Shown in pieces: positions 52,649 through 62,002 of a stretch of 64,000 nucleotides of DNA. This DNA is from Axinella damicornis (taxonomy: Eukaryota > Porifera > Demospongiae > Axinellida > Axinellidae). Positions within the stretch are counted from its first letter, which is position 1, and every line of letters starts with the position of its first letter. Under the pieces are notes generated by a model. That model was not told the origin of the DNA, did not search any database, and saw nothing but the letters and a program-made list of their open reading frames with translations. Both the position numbers and the translations under genes were made by a program. The DNA is taken from NCBI GenBank assembly GCA_963931865.1, contig OZ007511.1:1231836-1295835 (forward strand). The letters run 5' to 3'.

Positions 52649-55600
52649 GAAGTCACAGGTGACACGACTGCTGCGGTACAGCTCCACATCATGCTGCTCC
52701 AGCTGCTGGTGATGCTAGCCGCAGAGAAGGGGGTTATGGAACAAACTGTAAGCTAGATTTCATACCGGGCACAATGTTGACAACATACCAAAACTTCCTA
52801 AACAGAATAGACGTACCTGCGACAGACTGATGCAGCCATTATTGTGTATTGTATGACATTCATTCGTTCATCTTGTACTGTCCCAGGACACTGTTATCCC
52901 AGATGTGATGTCAGAGGCACACAACTTTCATTGGGAGTACATTGATGCAAAGTAAGCACATCAGTACATAGTAGAGGTCAGTTGGTGTGATCAGGATCTT
53001 ACATGCCCTTTGCTGTGTATGGCACATATTTGTGGTTTAAGTTAAGTAACTAAACTTTCCAGTTCTTGTTGCAAGTTAGTCTCGGTACCAGACTCCCTGG
53101 GTGGGGTATGGGAGTCTGACTAGTTGCGAGTATCATTGTTAATGTTACGGTACTCAATGCTGCTTCGTATTTGCCCACTGCTGGCAATCACCAGGGATAG
53201 CCTCATTCCCAGACCCCGCCTAGCTTTTTGTTACTTGCAGTACATAGCTGGGCAGGGCCTGGGAGCAAGGAATATCACCCATGAAAGTATGTGCGATTTA
53301 AAATGAAGTTGTGTCAAAAACAGTTTTTGCCGTGTGTATGTGAAATCTTGTAATATGAACCTGAGATAAAGTGCTGCAAGGTACAGGGCAAAGCAATACC
53401 ATGCAATACTGCAAAACAAAAATCAATGCAATACAGAAACACACTGATTACAAACTAAGATAAAAATACAACACAGTGAAGTGTACATGGTATTAAAGTG
53501 GAACGTTGGAGTTTACACTCTAATATTTCATGTGTATCTGTGGATCAAGGTCAACTGTTGTGAAAGATCAGGGATGTGCCCTTTGCGATGGATTTGCCTG
53601 TGCTAGCTGTTGACTCTTTTCATGTAGTTCTTGGTTTGCCTGTTCCAGTTGACGCTTTGTTTGCTGAACCCCTTTGAACACTGTCAGCATACTTAGGACT
53701 CGCTTTTAGTGCAGCCAGGCGACAGCAAAGTTCTTGGGATGATGGTCTCTCTGTATCCCTATCCTTTAAGCACTCTAACACGATTGGTAGTAAGGGGTGG
53801 TTTGGGTCAATTAGGTCAATGTGAGATCTTCGACGTTCAATCTCACTCTGATGCAAGTGTGGATCAGGGTCTGGGAACTGTCTAGTAATAATCTGAATGG
53901 CCAGCACACCAAATGAGAAGCAGTCGAGTTTGCATGTGTACTGCTCTCCTAATATTCCTTCCAGGGGCATGTAACAAGGTGTACCTGGACATCTATCATG
54001 TTCTTCTCCTGGTAGCACACTGCACATCGAGATACTTAACTTAGCTTTGTCACCAGACAGCAAAATTTTTCTGCTTGAAACATCGCAATGGATGATACCA
54101 TTTGAATGGAGATAGTTTAAAGCTTTGCTTATGTCATGGCAAATATTCACTTGGATGTGGTATGGCAGTCGTCCTGGTGATCGTTCCAGATATTGATCCA
54201 GGTTTCCATCCATGAGTTCCATTAGATAATCTGGCTCTCTAGGCAGATCATCATTAATCGCTCCGAGATATTGTACAATATTGGGGTGCTGGCAGCAGGA
54301 GGAGATTTCAACAAGTTTTCCAAGTTTTGAAGTCATATACTCACGCATGCTGAAAAGTAATGGCTGGTGGAATAGTTTAGCTGCACAGGGGACACCATCA
54401 CACATAGCTCTGTACACAGCAGCGTATGATCCGCCACCAAGACAATGGCCTCTGTTAATCTCAACATTTTGGAATCTGAATTGTCTGTGAGCCATTTCAC
54501 ACCTAGATTCAAACAGAAAGCAGCGCCGGCCATTATCAATTGAGGCAGGAGCTTATGAGAGAAAGGAGCATTCAACTCAAAACATAGAGCATGCTGTGCT
54601 CTGAACATGTCACGTACGTACGCTACATACAGCATGCATGCACCTTAACACACAAGAGTGCGCACATAAGTATGATCATGCGACCTACTTATGCGCTAGC
54701 TAGCTAGCTCTTAATTGCAACACATCACATTATAGCTAGAAAGTGGGCAGAAACGTATCTAGCACCTTGAACAGTCTCCATGGGCAAGTTTGAGGTCAAT
54801 TGGTTGTCTACTGTGTGCACACCTGTTCAACATCCTCCTTCATCAGCCTCCTCACCTTGGCCTTCTACCTTCTTTCTGGCCTGCTGTGCACTTTTGCTTT
54901 CTCCCTAGGCCTGACATTGAATATATATCGTTTGCACTCTTTTGCTTTCATCGCTTTGAGGTGGTGTGCTGTTCACTTGTAAAAGCCAGCATAACTGTAC
55001 ATGTACATTTCGTGATGTCATGGGGCCGTATGGCCAACTCAGTGACTTCCAAGTTTACGATTTGAATTGGTGGCACATGTTTGCTATGAATCAGCTCATT
55101 AAGGTAGGACTCTGTGAAGTGTGTTGTTTCATTATCACATATATAGCCTCCCATGCATGTGTTTAGATCCAATACCTAGCACTAAACTAAACCACCTCCT
55201 GGTACTGAAGCTATCCCTGCTTGGCTGTGGAGAAAACTCCCATGTCCAGACTGGACTGGACCGGAAGTAAAGTAGCAATTACCATCCCAGCTCACCTGTT
55301 ATCAGTTGCTACATGATGAAGAGTATAGAGTCCATAATCACCTGGCCAGTAGATCACGGCAGCAGCGCCCTGCTTGATGACAGCCAATGGGGAAATAAGA
55401 TCACACGATAAACCAAACCACTTCAGGGCCATAACATGAATATATTTTTAGTACTCATGAATAGTGTCCTACTTGGAGTAAACACCTTCCTCTGTCTTAA
55501 CTACAGAATTCTTCCCCATGATAAACCAAACCACTTCAGGGCTATAACATGAATATATTTTTAGTACTCATGAATAGTGTCCTACTTGGAGTAAACACCT

Positions 55601-58600
55601 TCCTCTGTCTTAACCCTTTAACTACAGAATTCTTCCCCCCCCCAAGACAACACATTTTCATGCATTCAGTGCACACCACCTTCGTAGGTACTCCCCTCCC
55701 ACAACATTTGCTCCTCAGCGGCCAGACTTGGTGGGGCTTGCACGCATGGAGAGACCCCTCTGGCAATATCATTAATGATATTCATGACCCCCACAAGCCC
55801 AGCAATCGGAGGTCAAAGGTGGATGTCAGCCGGATTCTCGCCCAAGGTCTCCCTCAACTTGGGCCAGATCTGACTGCTGGCACATCATACACCATCAATC
55901 TGCACGTTTTCTTGAGGACCCGGCTGAGGGGTCTATGAATCTCATTTAAATCAAAAAGCTTCACCCCTGACATTTGAAGAGGGGCTTACCCCCCCCCCCC
56001 CCCCCCCCCCCCCCCTGCCCACTTGTACATTTAGTGGGGGGTGTATGCTGAACACTGACCAAATTTTTTGCCACAAAGTTGTCCCTAAACCCTCTGAGGC
56101 CTTTTAAGACACTTTTTGGACTGACGAGAAGTCCTACAAGTGCATAGGGTCAAAATGACATCTATAGGTGTCAATGGGGCTTAAAGGGTTAAAAAAAAAA
56201 TACGTATCTGAGTACCTGGAAAAGACATCCCCGAAAATGGTGACTTGGTGCCTTACATCAGTCAACCCCCACCTCCCAGGACATACCAGGACATCCTTGA
56301 TTGGCAGAAGAGCCACTGCGATGTGACGATGGTCTTGCGTACCGGTTCCTGCCTCTCCCTGGCTCTGAGGTCAGTGCACACACTGCCTAGACTAAGGGCT
56401 CCTTCAGACATCATTGTTTTCTCCAGCATACTGCCTGGACATACACACATGCATCCTGTGCATGAGGTCGCACAGCATCAATATTCTGACTACAACATGC
56501 ATTGATTCATCAGTTGCCATGCATACCATTTTTGGTTCCTGCCTCTCCCTGGCTCTGAGGTCAGTACACACACTGCTTAGACTGGGGGGTCCTCAAGCAT
56601 CTCCAGCATACTGCCTGCAAATGCATGACATGCATCCTGTGCATGAAGTCCCACAGCTGCAATATTCCTGCAACAGTAGTGATTTCATCTTTTCTGACTA
56701 CAATTTGTGGTGCATACCACTCAAGATAATTCATTGCATTAGGTGGTCACTCCCATTGCAATGACACTAAAAGTGGTTTTCCTGGGAAGGGTCTGGTCTA
56801 TTCAAATGTCCCACTGCTTTGTTTGGTTGTGATCCAGATTACTCAAGGCAGCTGCTGGATTCCCCTCAAGCTCTGGTGAACAGCTACCCATGCATCAGGT
56901 GAGGAGGGCCTTGGTTCCACTGTGTGTAGTTGTTGTGATTGGTGCTGAACAATGTGTACCGGTCAGTACATGATGTGCTGTGGCAGCATATGCAATATCT
57001 CTGTCTGCCTCTGCATGTCACATGCGACTCACATGCCACTCACATGCCACTCACATGCCGCTCACATGCACACAGGAGACCTGGGAGAAGCGTCTAAGCT
57101 ATATCCAGGTGGTGGTAGAGCTGGTTGCTGGTGCCTCCCACCGCAAAGAAACTCACAGCCACAGCTACTCTGACCCCATCTCACACCTCTTCCAGACAGC
57201 CGTTGATGTCTGCGTACTCGGTATTAAGATATACTCTTTGACTTATGCTCATTCCCAGGCATCACTCCCAGGCATCACTCCCAGGCCTCATTCCCAGGCC
57301 TCATATTCCCAAGCCTCACCTGCATGCAATAATTGACAACGTGGAGGGAGGGGGGAGGGGGGGACCTTTTGTCGCATACTGACAAGCGGAAGGGAATTCA
57401 GCTGAAGAGTGAAGACCGTAGTAACACTTCCACTAGTCCTGGAACTAAGAAATGTACTTGTATTCTGTTTCACTCTGCACCATCAGAGCCACAGGAACAA
57501 GGGTCGGCTCATGTGATCTCGATGCTGCAGGAGATTCTCAACCTCCTCAACGTCAGCTCACCCTCAGACAACATGCTCCAGAAGATCATGGACCTCATCT
57601 TTGACATCCTGGAGCAGATGCCCGATGCCCACCTCCTCACCCTCCCCACCATCACTGCAGGTAAGGGTGAGGAAGACTCATCCACTGTGCGTGTTTTACT
57701 CACAGTAAAACTAGCGTCGTACCTAGGGTTTCCATCCCAGATTTGGGTCACAGCTTTGAAAAGGGAAACCTTTGGAGGATTTTTCACGAGATACAGTGGC
57801 CACTGTGACATCACTGGAAGCGCCAGTGTACTTGTTTCTCTCTCTGTCTCTCTCTCTGTCTCTCTCTCTCTCACACACACACACACATGCAGGATGTCGT
57901 GCTCTTGTGTCACTGCCCTGCATGACCAAGGTGGTTGAACACGCCATTGAGTGCCACTTCAAGGCCATCCCCAAACCAGAACACACAGCTCTACAGCTTC
58001 CCCCCAGTGTCAATGGCTATGGCTGGCACAGCGTCACAACCTCACTAGTGATGCCCGAGGATTCCTCAGAGGAGTTCTGCCAGGCCTGCATCGTGGAGTG
58101 CTCAACTTTGACGCTCCATGCCCACCTGCTTCAGATGCTGCCCAACTGCACCAGCCTTGATCAAGAGTTCAGTGTCGCTCTCAGAGTGGTCCAGTGGTGC
58201 TCACAGATTAAACCCAAGTGAGTGTTAGTTGCTGGATGTTGTGCGCGTACTACAGCAGAGACAAATATAACTTCTGGAAAGTGATCAGACGTGTCAGACC
58301 ACTTCCGGACGTGATCGGACATGGTCTGACACCAATTTTCCATTTATCGCCCACCATTCACTTGAAGTGCTTGCTATAGTGCATTGTAATGAATTCTGTG
58401 ATTAACTGGCTTGGCTTATGGTAACTATACATGTACTTGCTGCGCAAGCGTGCAATGAAAGCGTAGCTCACGACCAGCTCCTTGTTTGCACAGCACAGAG
58501 GTACGTGAGACATCGTCACTCCACGCGCACGTTGCTGCTACTTGTATGCGGAGGTACCTGCGAATAGAGATAAGCTTACTTTTGTACTCCCTGCATGTTG

Positions 58601-60235
58601 AAATCACAGAAGAGCCACGAGGCCTTGGTCCTGTTTGTCTTTGTTGCACTTTAGCGACGTCAACATCTGGCCGGTCTTGCCGATTCTCCGCACGCGGCCA
58701 CTTCTCGAACGGCGACTTGAGCGGGCACTCTCGAACGGCGACTTGATATGTAGCCTTGTTTACGGTGCTGTACCACGACACAGCTTATGCTAGCACTTGG
58801 AAACAATGGAGGCTTCGATGCCCGAGCAGCAGGACACTTTCGACCGGCCATTTTGTCAGACTGCGATACCGCGTGGTCGGTCACGTGCCTTTTTCGTTCG
58901 GATTTTGTCCGTTGACCGACTGTTATATTTGTCTCTGTACTAGTCACATGGAGACCTTTGCGTAGCATGTCCACACACACACACACACCACATATGACAC
59001 GCAGATGCACACGCACGCACATACAATCGTACACATACACACACCTACACATACACATGCACACTACACACACATGTACGCCACACCCACAAGCATACAC
59101 ACACCACACATACACATGCATACATCACACACACACGCATACACACAGTCATGCGTAAGCTCTCTGTAGCACACTCCGACTCCCCTCTCCTCCCCTTGCT
59201 CTCATCACTCTGACTCCCTTCTCTTCCCCTTGCTCTCACCAGACCATCACAAGAGGCCAAGCTCTTCCTGGTCTGGGAGAAGGTACTCAACCTCCTCCTC
59301 CGGCAGGTGAGGTACCGCGGCAACTTCTTAGAAGTGGTGCCCCACCTGACGTCCCTAGCCACTGGGATGGCCCGCTTTGGAGAGGACAAGGCAACCGAGG
59401 GGATCCTGGGGGTCATCGGACTGGGGAAGAAGTCCTGCTACTCACACCAGTACGTTCGCATGGTCTCATTCCCATGGGATTTGGGATTCAATATGATGAC
59501 TGTATTGAAGAATGGTAGTACCCGGAATGCTGATCTGACTACAGTCTCTGAAATGGAGCAGGCTGCTTCCAGTTTGGTATAATATGCATTAGGGAGACGA
59601 AAGTGGCTTTCTGATGTGGACACTACTGAGATTACCTATAATCTATACATAAGGAGGTGCCTTTATTTTGGGAGCATCCATTGCTGCACCTAGATGGTGG
59701 GCCAGCATGTGTTCTGGATGGGGTGCTCGGTACAACGTAGGCATGCTTCCAGAATGTAACCTTGAATCCATGATGAGTTAATCTTGCTGAGAATACAGAA
59801 TGGATTAAACCCCGAGCCGTTTTGAAACCTCTTTCTTTCTCTCCTGCCTTCACACACAGGTTTAGACTAATTTCCAGAGCAATGGCCGCCTTCCTCCACT
59901 GCCAAATGCCAGTAGACAGCACCCAAAGCACGCAACTAAGAGTAGTACCCAATGCACCCGGACACATACGAGACCCCACCCGCAATCAGCCTAATCCCAA
60001 CTTCCTCACAGTGGTGGTTCCAACGAAGCAAGGCGACCAGGCGTTCAACTGCCTAGAATCCCTGCTTAGCAACAAACACTATGCCCACCTAAAGGAGCAC
60101 ATATCGTACTCACTAAGTTTTGTGAATAATGTGAATAACAATGTCATGAACAGCATCCAGTTGCTGGTTCACCTCTGCACCAGCCTCTACCCGGACTGCA
60201 GATTCCTGGATGTCCTCAGAATCCTACAGCTGTAG
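29968..60235 (+). CDS. EPG5: EPG5 homologue, autophagosome-lysosome tethering factor
   Basis: A very large gene rebuilt as 55 exons (listed in the three block entries) with about 2,900 codons; human EPG5 has 2,579. The N-terminus MEAVKPKSKGKSKKKSA resembles the human start. The body carries family segments such as FDQFPFSDLFQHIL, LGAWQFLADMPYGSVS, YYQTLRLWLEEPRL and LPLIWQRFFMLYLQ-like text, and ends FLDVLRILQL. Family role: a Rab7 effector on late endosomes and lysosomes that tethers autophagosomes through LC3 and promotes SNARE assembly. It is mostly alpha-helical with no catalytic domain. Oddities: a lineage-specific acidic repeat N-terminus, two decoy exon-fragment duplications (40217-40298, 56535-56566), an antisense kinase-like gene in an intron, and an unresolved exon gap 52952-56224. 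Almost every exon junction closes in phase, which strongly supports the model. Orthology rests on remembered motifs and not on an alignment. Confidence 0.9.
34350..34560. repeat. CT/CCCT-rich intronic tract
   Basis: A coding-strand pyrimidine tract in EPG5 intron 4, upstream of the acceptor at 34636. The open Pro/Ser frames across it are artefacts. Confidence 0.85.
35440..35970. repeat. CT-rich minisatellite in EPG5 intron 8
   Basis: Tandem units of the type ctcctctacctcccccctca fill nearly the whole intron up to the acceptor cctcccag at 35975. Pro/Ser/Leu frames of 130-240 codons on both strands are artefacts of the repeat. Confidence 0.88.
36411..36542. repeat. poly-C tracts upstream of EPG5 exon 10
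   Basis: Two long C runs (about 36411-36435 and 36503-36535) flank a cacaccaacc-rich stretch and run up to the acceptor caccag at 36544. Confidence 0.88.
37691..38006. repeat. CA microsatellite at EPG5 exon 14 acceptor
   Basis: About 315 bp of (CA)n with cg and tc interruptions. It ends 15 bp before exon 14 (38021). Confidence 0.92.
38626..38862. repeat. CCCT tract at EPG5 exon 16 acceptor
   Basis: A (CCCT)n tract with interruptions on the coding strand, ending about 10 bp before the acceptor catgacag at 38872. Confidence 0.92.
39743..47782 (+). CDS. EPG5: EPG5 exons 18-37 (middle third)
   Basis: Exons: 39743-39903, 40040-40180, 40403-40567, 40761-40898, 41281-41430, 41764-41902, 42233-42455, 42616-42756, 42831-42951, 43136-43233, 43337-43445, 43784-43891, 44399-44533, 44715-44881, 45062-45271, 45648-45771, 46173-46314, 46523-46694, 47315-47483, 47640-47782. 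The product is helical and rich in Leu/Trp. Clear blocks: FKELPLHLWIPESCDLRLVH (exon 20), YYQTLRLWLEEPRLHDGSLY (exon 33) and TFSVKKSVLSTLDREYMLGV (exon 36). Exon 23 is a Ser/Gly/Arg-rich, probably disordered linker. Introns are mostly 100-450 bp, many with coding-strand pyrimidine tracts. Confidence 0.88.
40217..40298 (+). pseudogene. partial duplicate of EPG5 exon 19 in the following intron
   Basis: gcatgtgacgcatactcccg and the following bases to gatgaggagg repeat exon 19 positions 40062-40150 with a few substitutions and a small deletion that breaks the frame (gattgcc then acctcttcatcatgtc). It has no matching acceptor or donor, so it is a non-functional decoy. Confidence 0.85.
41095..41250. 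repeat. CCCT tract upstream of EPG5 exon 22
   Basis: A long coding-strand (CCCT)n tract followed by the acceptor cctgccgcag at 41280. Confidence 0.92.
45866..46067. repeat. purine (GGGAGA) tract in EPG5 intron 33
   Basis: The coding strand is almost purely G/A here, beginning about 95 bp after the donor of exon 33. It is the mirror of the pyrimidine tracts found at acceptors. Confidence 0.85.
47783..47910. repeat. TG microsatellite fused to the exon 37 donor
   Basis: The splice donor gtgagt runs directly into gtgtgtgtgtg, so the 5' splice site is effectively the first unit of the microsatellite. Confidence 0.85.
47951..60235 (+). CDS. EPG5: EPG5 exons 38-55 (C-terminal third)
   Basis: Exons: 47951-47982, 48236-48369, 49131-49325, 49527-49658, 50138-50219, 50562-50852, 51157-51247, 51366-51460, 51726-51990, 52648-52747, 52887-52951, [gap], 56225-56369, 56838-56898, 57076-57220, 57487-57660, 57893-58217, 59243-59449, 59860-60235 (TAG). 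Exon 52887-52951 ends in phase 2, while 56225-56369 needs a phase-1 donor. At least one exon is therefore missed in between, or the 56225 start is wrong. Exon 56225-56369 (YQDILDWQKSHCDVTMVL, ending SCLSLAL) joins perfectly to LLKAAAGFPSSS in the next. The last exon encodes 125 residues with little low-complexity sequence. Confidence 0.85.
48379..48418. mobile_element. minimal hairpin MITE
   Basis: A 40-bp palindrome (taacctcgttcccaggcc and complement) 10 bp after the exon 39 donor. Confidence 0.7.
48490..48990. repeat. second locus of the composite interspersed repeat
   Basis: Same family as 6810-7620, with the units in the other order: gcaccattgcaatcagcatg, then gttgaattttgacccaaaat, then gctgatcacaatggcacaac. 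In EPG5 intron 39. Confidence 0.75.
49437..49515. repeat. CCCT tract at EPG5 exon 41 acceptor
   Basis: A coding-strand (CCCT)n tract ending 11 bp before the acceptor ttctag at 49526. Confidence 0.9.
50221..50520. repeat. purine-rich tract directly after EPG5 exon 42 donor
   Basis: About 300 bp of G/A-rich sequence (gggaggaagagaggagagg type) starts at the donor gtgagg of exon 42. Reading frames on the opposite strand (Ser/Pro/Leu) are artefacts. Confidence 0.88.
51515..51722. repeat. CCCT/CCCA tract at EPG5 exon 46 acceptor
   Basis: Coding-strand pyrimidine tract units ccctccctcccaccctccct run into the acceptor ccccaacag at 51725. Confidence 0.9.
52112..52500. repeat. 29-bp minisatellite, about 13 copies
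   Basis: The unit gatgctgtaccagcctcgct + gcattcagt is repeated about 13 times with only one or two substitutions across the array (for example gcctcac near 52394). Such homogeneity implies recent expansion. It lies in EPG5 intron 46. Confidence 0.93.
53198..53272. mobile_element. hairpin MITE, long-arm variant
   Basis: tagcctcattcccagacccc opposite gggcctgggagcaagg, with inner tagctttttgttac / gtacatagctgg pairing. In the large EPG5 intron beside the nested kinase-like gene. Confidence 0.6.
53620..54495 (-). CDS. degenerate protein kinase-like gene nested antisense in EPG5 intron
   Basis: A 291-codon intronless frame with a bilobal protein-kinase fold. Visible motifs: glycine loop LGGGSYAAV (19-27), lysine K40 in CAAK, PNIVQYLG, and HCD at 136-138 (catalytic Asp kept, Arg changed to Cys). 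The usual Asn of the catalytic loop is Lys143. The DFG site reads ISM (154-156). APE is replaced by PLE, and LDCFSFGVLAIQIIT marks the F helix. Loss of DFG Asp and the Asn predicts no phosphotransfer. It is closely related to the N-terminal domain of the 61983-63974 frame. After SVQRGSANK the frame slips relative to the paralogue. The coil text RQLEQANQELHEKSQQLAQ is still readable in the next frame down to about 53580. The 3' flank (about 53460-53560) also resembles the 3' flank of the paralogue. A splice-acceptor-like tctag/gtgtgaaatggc precedes the start. Whether it is expressed is unknown. Confidence 0.75.
   Translation of the reverse strand: MAHRQFRFQNVEINRGHCLGGGSYAAVYRAMCDGVPCAAKLFHQPLLFSMREYMTSKLGKLVEISSCCQHPNIVQYLGAINDDLPREPDYLMELMDGNLDQYLERSPGRLPYHIQVNICHDISKALNYLHSNGIIHCDVSSRKILLSGDKAKLSISMCSVLPGEEHDRCPGTPCYMPLEGILGEQYTCKLDCFSFGVLAIQIITRQFPDPDPHLHQSEIERRRSHIDLIDPNHPLLPIVLECLKDRDTERPSSQELCCRLAALKASPKYADSVQRGSANKASTGTGKPRTT
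55408..55635. repeat. tandem direct duplication, about 108-bp unit
   Basis: gataaaccaaaccacttcag and the following bases to the acagaattcttcccc end occur twice in succession, with minor differences (gggcc/gggct; an added cccttta). In the large EPG5 intron. Confidence 0.85.
55991..56016. repeat. poly-C tract
   Basis: A run of about 25 C in the EPG5 intron upstream of exon 56225-56369. No exon function seen. Confidence 0.85.
56535..56700 (+). repeat. partial duplicate of EPG5 exon 49 end plus intron start
   Basis: ggttcctgcctctccctggc then tctgaggtcagt repeats the last 26 coding bases and the 5' splice site of exon 56225-56369. About 130 bp of the following intron is also repeated (cagcatactgcctg, atgcatcctgtgcatga). 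The copy gives a second, decoy donor. Confidence 0.85.
58218..59242. other. EPG5 penultimate-region intron with CpG-richer core
   Basis: The intron holds a CpG-rich stretch at about 58430-58900 (tctcgaacggcgacttga twice at 58703-58747) and a CA microsatellite at 58974-59150. No exon was recognised on either strand. Confidence 0.5.
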
Positions 60236-61090
60236 TTCATCACCTTTTTATTGTATCCGTTAACTCTTTTTTATTATAAACTTCTGAGTTGGATTAATTT
60301 TGTGTGCTACTGATGGTGTGTTCATTGAAGCAAAGAAAATGTTAGTAGACCATGTGATGATTGTGGTCTAGATGGGACCCTCTGATCACAACAGCTTCAG
60401 TGCTAGCAGGTGGAGAACCCTGTGAGGCAGGGAGAAGGGTTAGCGGAACTCACCACGTGCTGTTCTGTCAGGCCACTCAGAACCAGCGGTAAGAAGGGTA
60501 TATTTCTTGTTGACCCGACGACTTTTCCTTCTTCCCCAGGTGCCATGTAGCTGCTGGAGGGTGGGACATCTTCCTATGGTCACATTGGTCAGTTGATTTG
60601 TTTTCTCATGATACACTATAATGTATATCATGTTCAACACCATATTAAACAATACAGTACGTCCGAACATAAGATGAATCATCTTGGCAATTACATTATA
60701 ACGATGGTTTATACGACACCTTGGCAAACTGAGTTTCTTTTATAACTTTAGTAGCTAGCTACAGTGTTTAGAATTTGTAGTTAACCAAACGAAACTACAC
60801 ATAAAATTCATTGAAACTTTGTGTTGCAATTTTCAAATGTACTGTAATCGTCAAAATAATTATACGTACAATCTTAATTGCTAAAAAGAAAATTAATCCA
60901 TATCAAGTAAGAATTAACTAGCTACACACCAAGGATGATTAGAAATGTAGCTACTGATGACAATACGTACAGTGAAGTGGTGTACATGGTTCTAAAGTGC
61001 AAAGTTGAGTTTACAAGTTATAAGTAGCTACACATTCCAGGGCCAAGATAATTATGCGATGTCTGTGGACCAAACTGCTGTGAAACACTG
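60236..61090. other. convergent intergenic region, EPG5 / kinase gene
   Basis: An AT-rich spacer between the stops of EPG5 (+) and the kinase gene (-). No gene or clear repeat array was seen. The kinase-proximal part (about 60965-61085) resembles the 3' flank of the nested copy at 53460-53560. Confidence 0.5.
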
Positions 61091-62002
61091 TTACTGTTTG
61101 GCGTGAGGTATTTTATCAAGCACTTGAAGCATTGTTGGTCTCTCATCAGGATTGTGTTTGGTGCACAAGACAATCAGATCGTACATGAACTGCCACTCAG
61201 TTTGGACCTGCTGCAGCATGTCATGGTACATGGCGGGGTCTGGGAGTTGACAAGTGATGACTTCACAGAGCAATATTCCGTAACTGTAGATGTCTATTTT
61301 GGTTGTCTGTGGTGGGGGGAGAACATCCGGGTCAATGCTAGGGAATGTTTCTGGGGCAGTGTAGATAAGAGCTCCCTCCCCTAGGGTCCGCGCAAGTCGA
61401 GCTACATTTGCTGAGCCAAAATCAGAGACTTTTGCTCTCCATGTTCCTCCCGGGAGAGCCTCTAGGAGGACGTTGGGAGCACTGACATCCCTGTGGATAA
61501 TCGGCTCCTCGTGCTCATGCAGGTAGTGGAGGGCGTAGGCTACATCACAAAAAATCAGCAACTTGTTGGGATTCTGGAGGTGACCATTTTCATAGGCAGT
61601 ATGGAGGTTCATGTCGAGCAGCTTGGTGATGATGAGTGGGGGTGTTTGGTTGTCAAACACAGCAGCAATGAATCGTAACAGATTCGGATGGCGAACTTCA
61701 GCCATGATTCGTACCTCTCTTCTCAGACGCTGAAGTGTCTGGGTATTGATGATGGCAGGGTGTGGCCATTTCACTGCAACATGCTGGTTTTGGAACCTCC
61801 CCCTTGCAACAGCACCCCATGCTCCCACACCAATCTGGTTTAGTATGTCGACTTCCATGCGAGGGACAATCCATGGTGTAACGTCTGTGGAGGGGAGTTG
61901 TGGTTGGGCTCCACGCAGCTGCTGTAGCTGCCTACTCAGTGATTGTACTTCTTTATTTGCCTGTGCTAGCTGTTGACTCCTTTCATGCAACTCTTGGTTC
62001 AA
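61091..62002 (-). CDS. protein kinase domain, intact catalytic motifs (C-terminal part of a split gene)
   Basis: A frame of 303 codons whose first codon is TTG. The first ATG in frame is codon 49 (61858), right at the domain start. Residues 1-30 continue the QLAQAN coiled coil of the upstream frame. Kinase motifs: GVGAWG (58-63), VAVK with K78, HRD 170-172 with N177 (HRDVSAPNVL), DFG 194-196, APE 216-218, and R288 in DERPT. All key residues are present, so activity is expected. HRDVSAPN and the F-helix IDIYSYGILLCEVIT point to the tyrosine-kinase-like/tyrosine-kinase side of the kinome. HRDVSAPN lacks the tyrosine-kinase HRDLxAxN Leu, so substrate class is open. The frame overlaps the end of the 61983-63974 frame by 20 bp and is probably its natural C-terminus. 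Confidence 0.88.
   Translation of the reverse strand: MNQELHERSQQLAQANKEVQSLSRQLQQLRGAQPQLPSTDVTPWIVPRMEVDILNQIGVGAWGAVARGRFQNQHVAVKWPHPAIINTQTLQRLRREVRIMAEVRHPNLLRFIAAVFDNQTPPLIITKLLDMNLHTAYENGHLQNPNKLLIFCDVAYALHYLHEHEEPIIHRDVSAPNVLLEALPGGTWRAKVSDFGSANVARLARTLGEGALIYTAPETFPSIDPDVLPPPQTTKIDIYSYGILLCEVITCQLPDPAMYHDMLQQVQTEWQFMYDLIVLCTKHNPDERPTMLQVLDKIPHAKQ

Noticed and set aside
55549..55938. 129-codon ORF in the large EPG5 intron as the missing exon
   Set aside because: It overlaps a tandem duplication, shows no similarity I recognise to EPG5, and gives no phase-compatible splice pair I could confirm.
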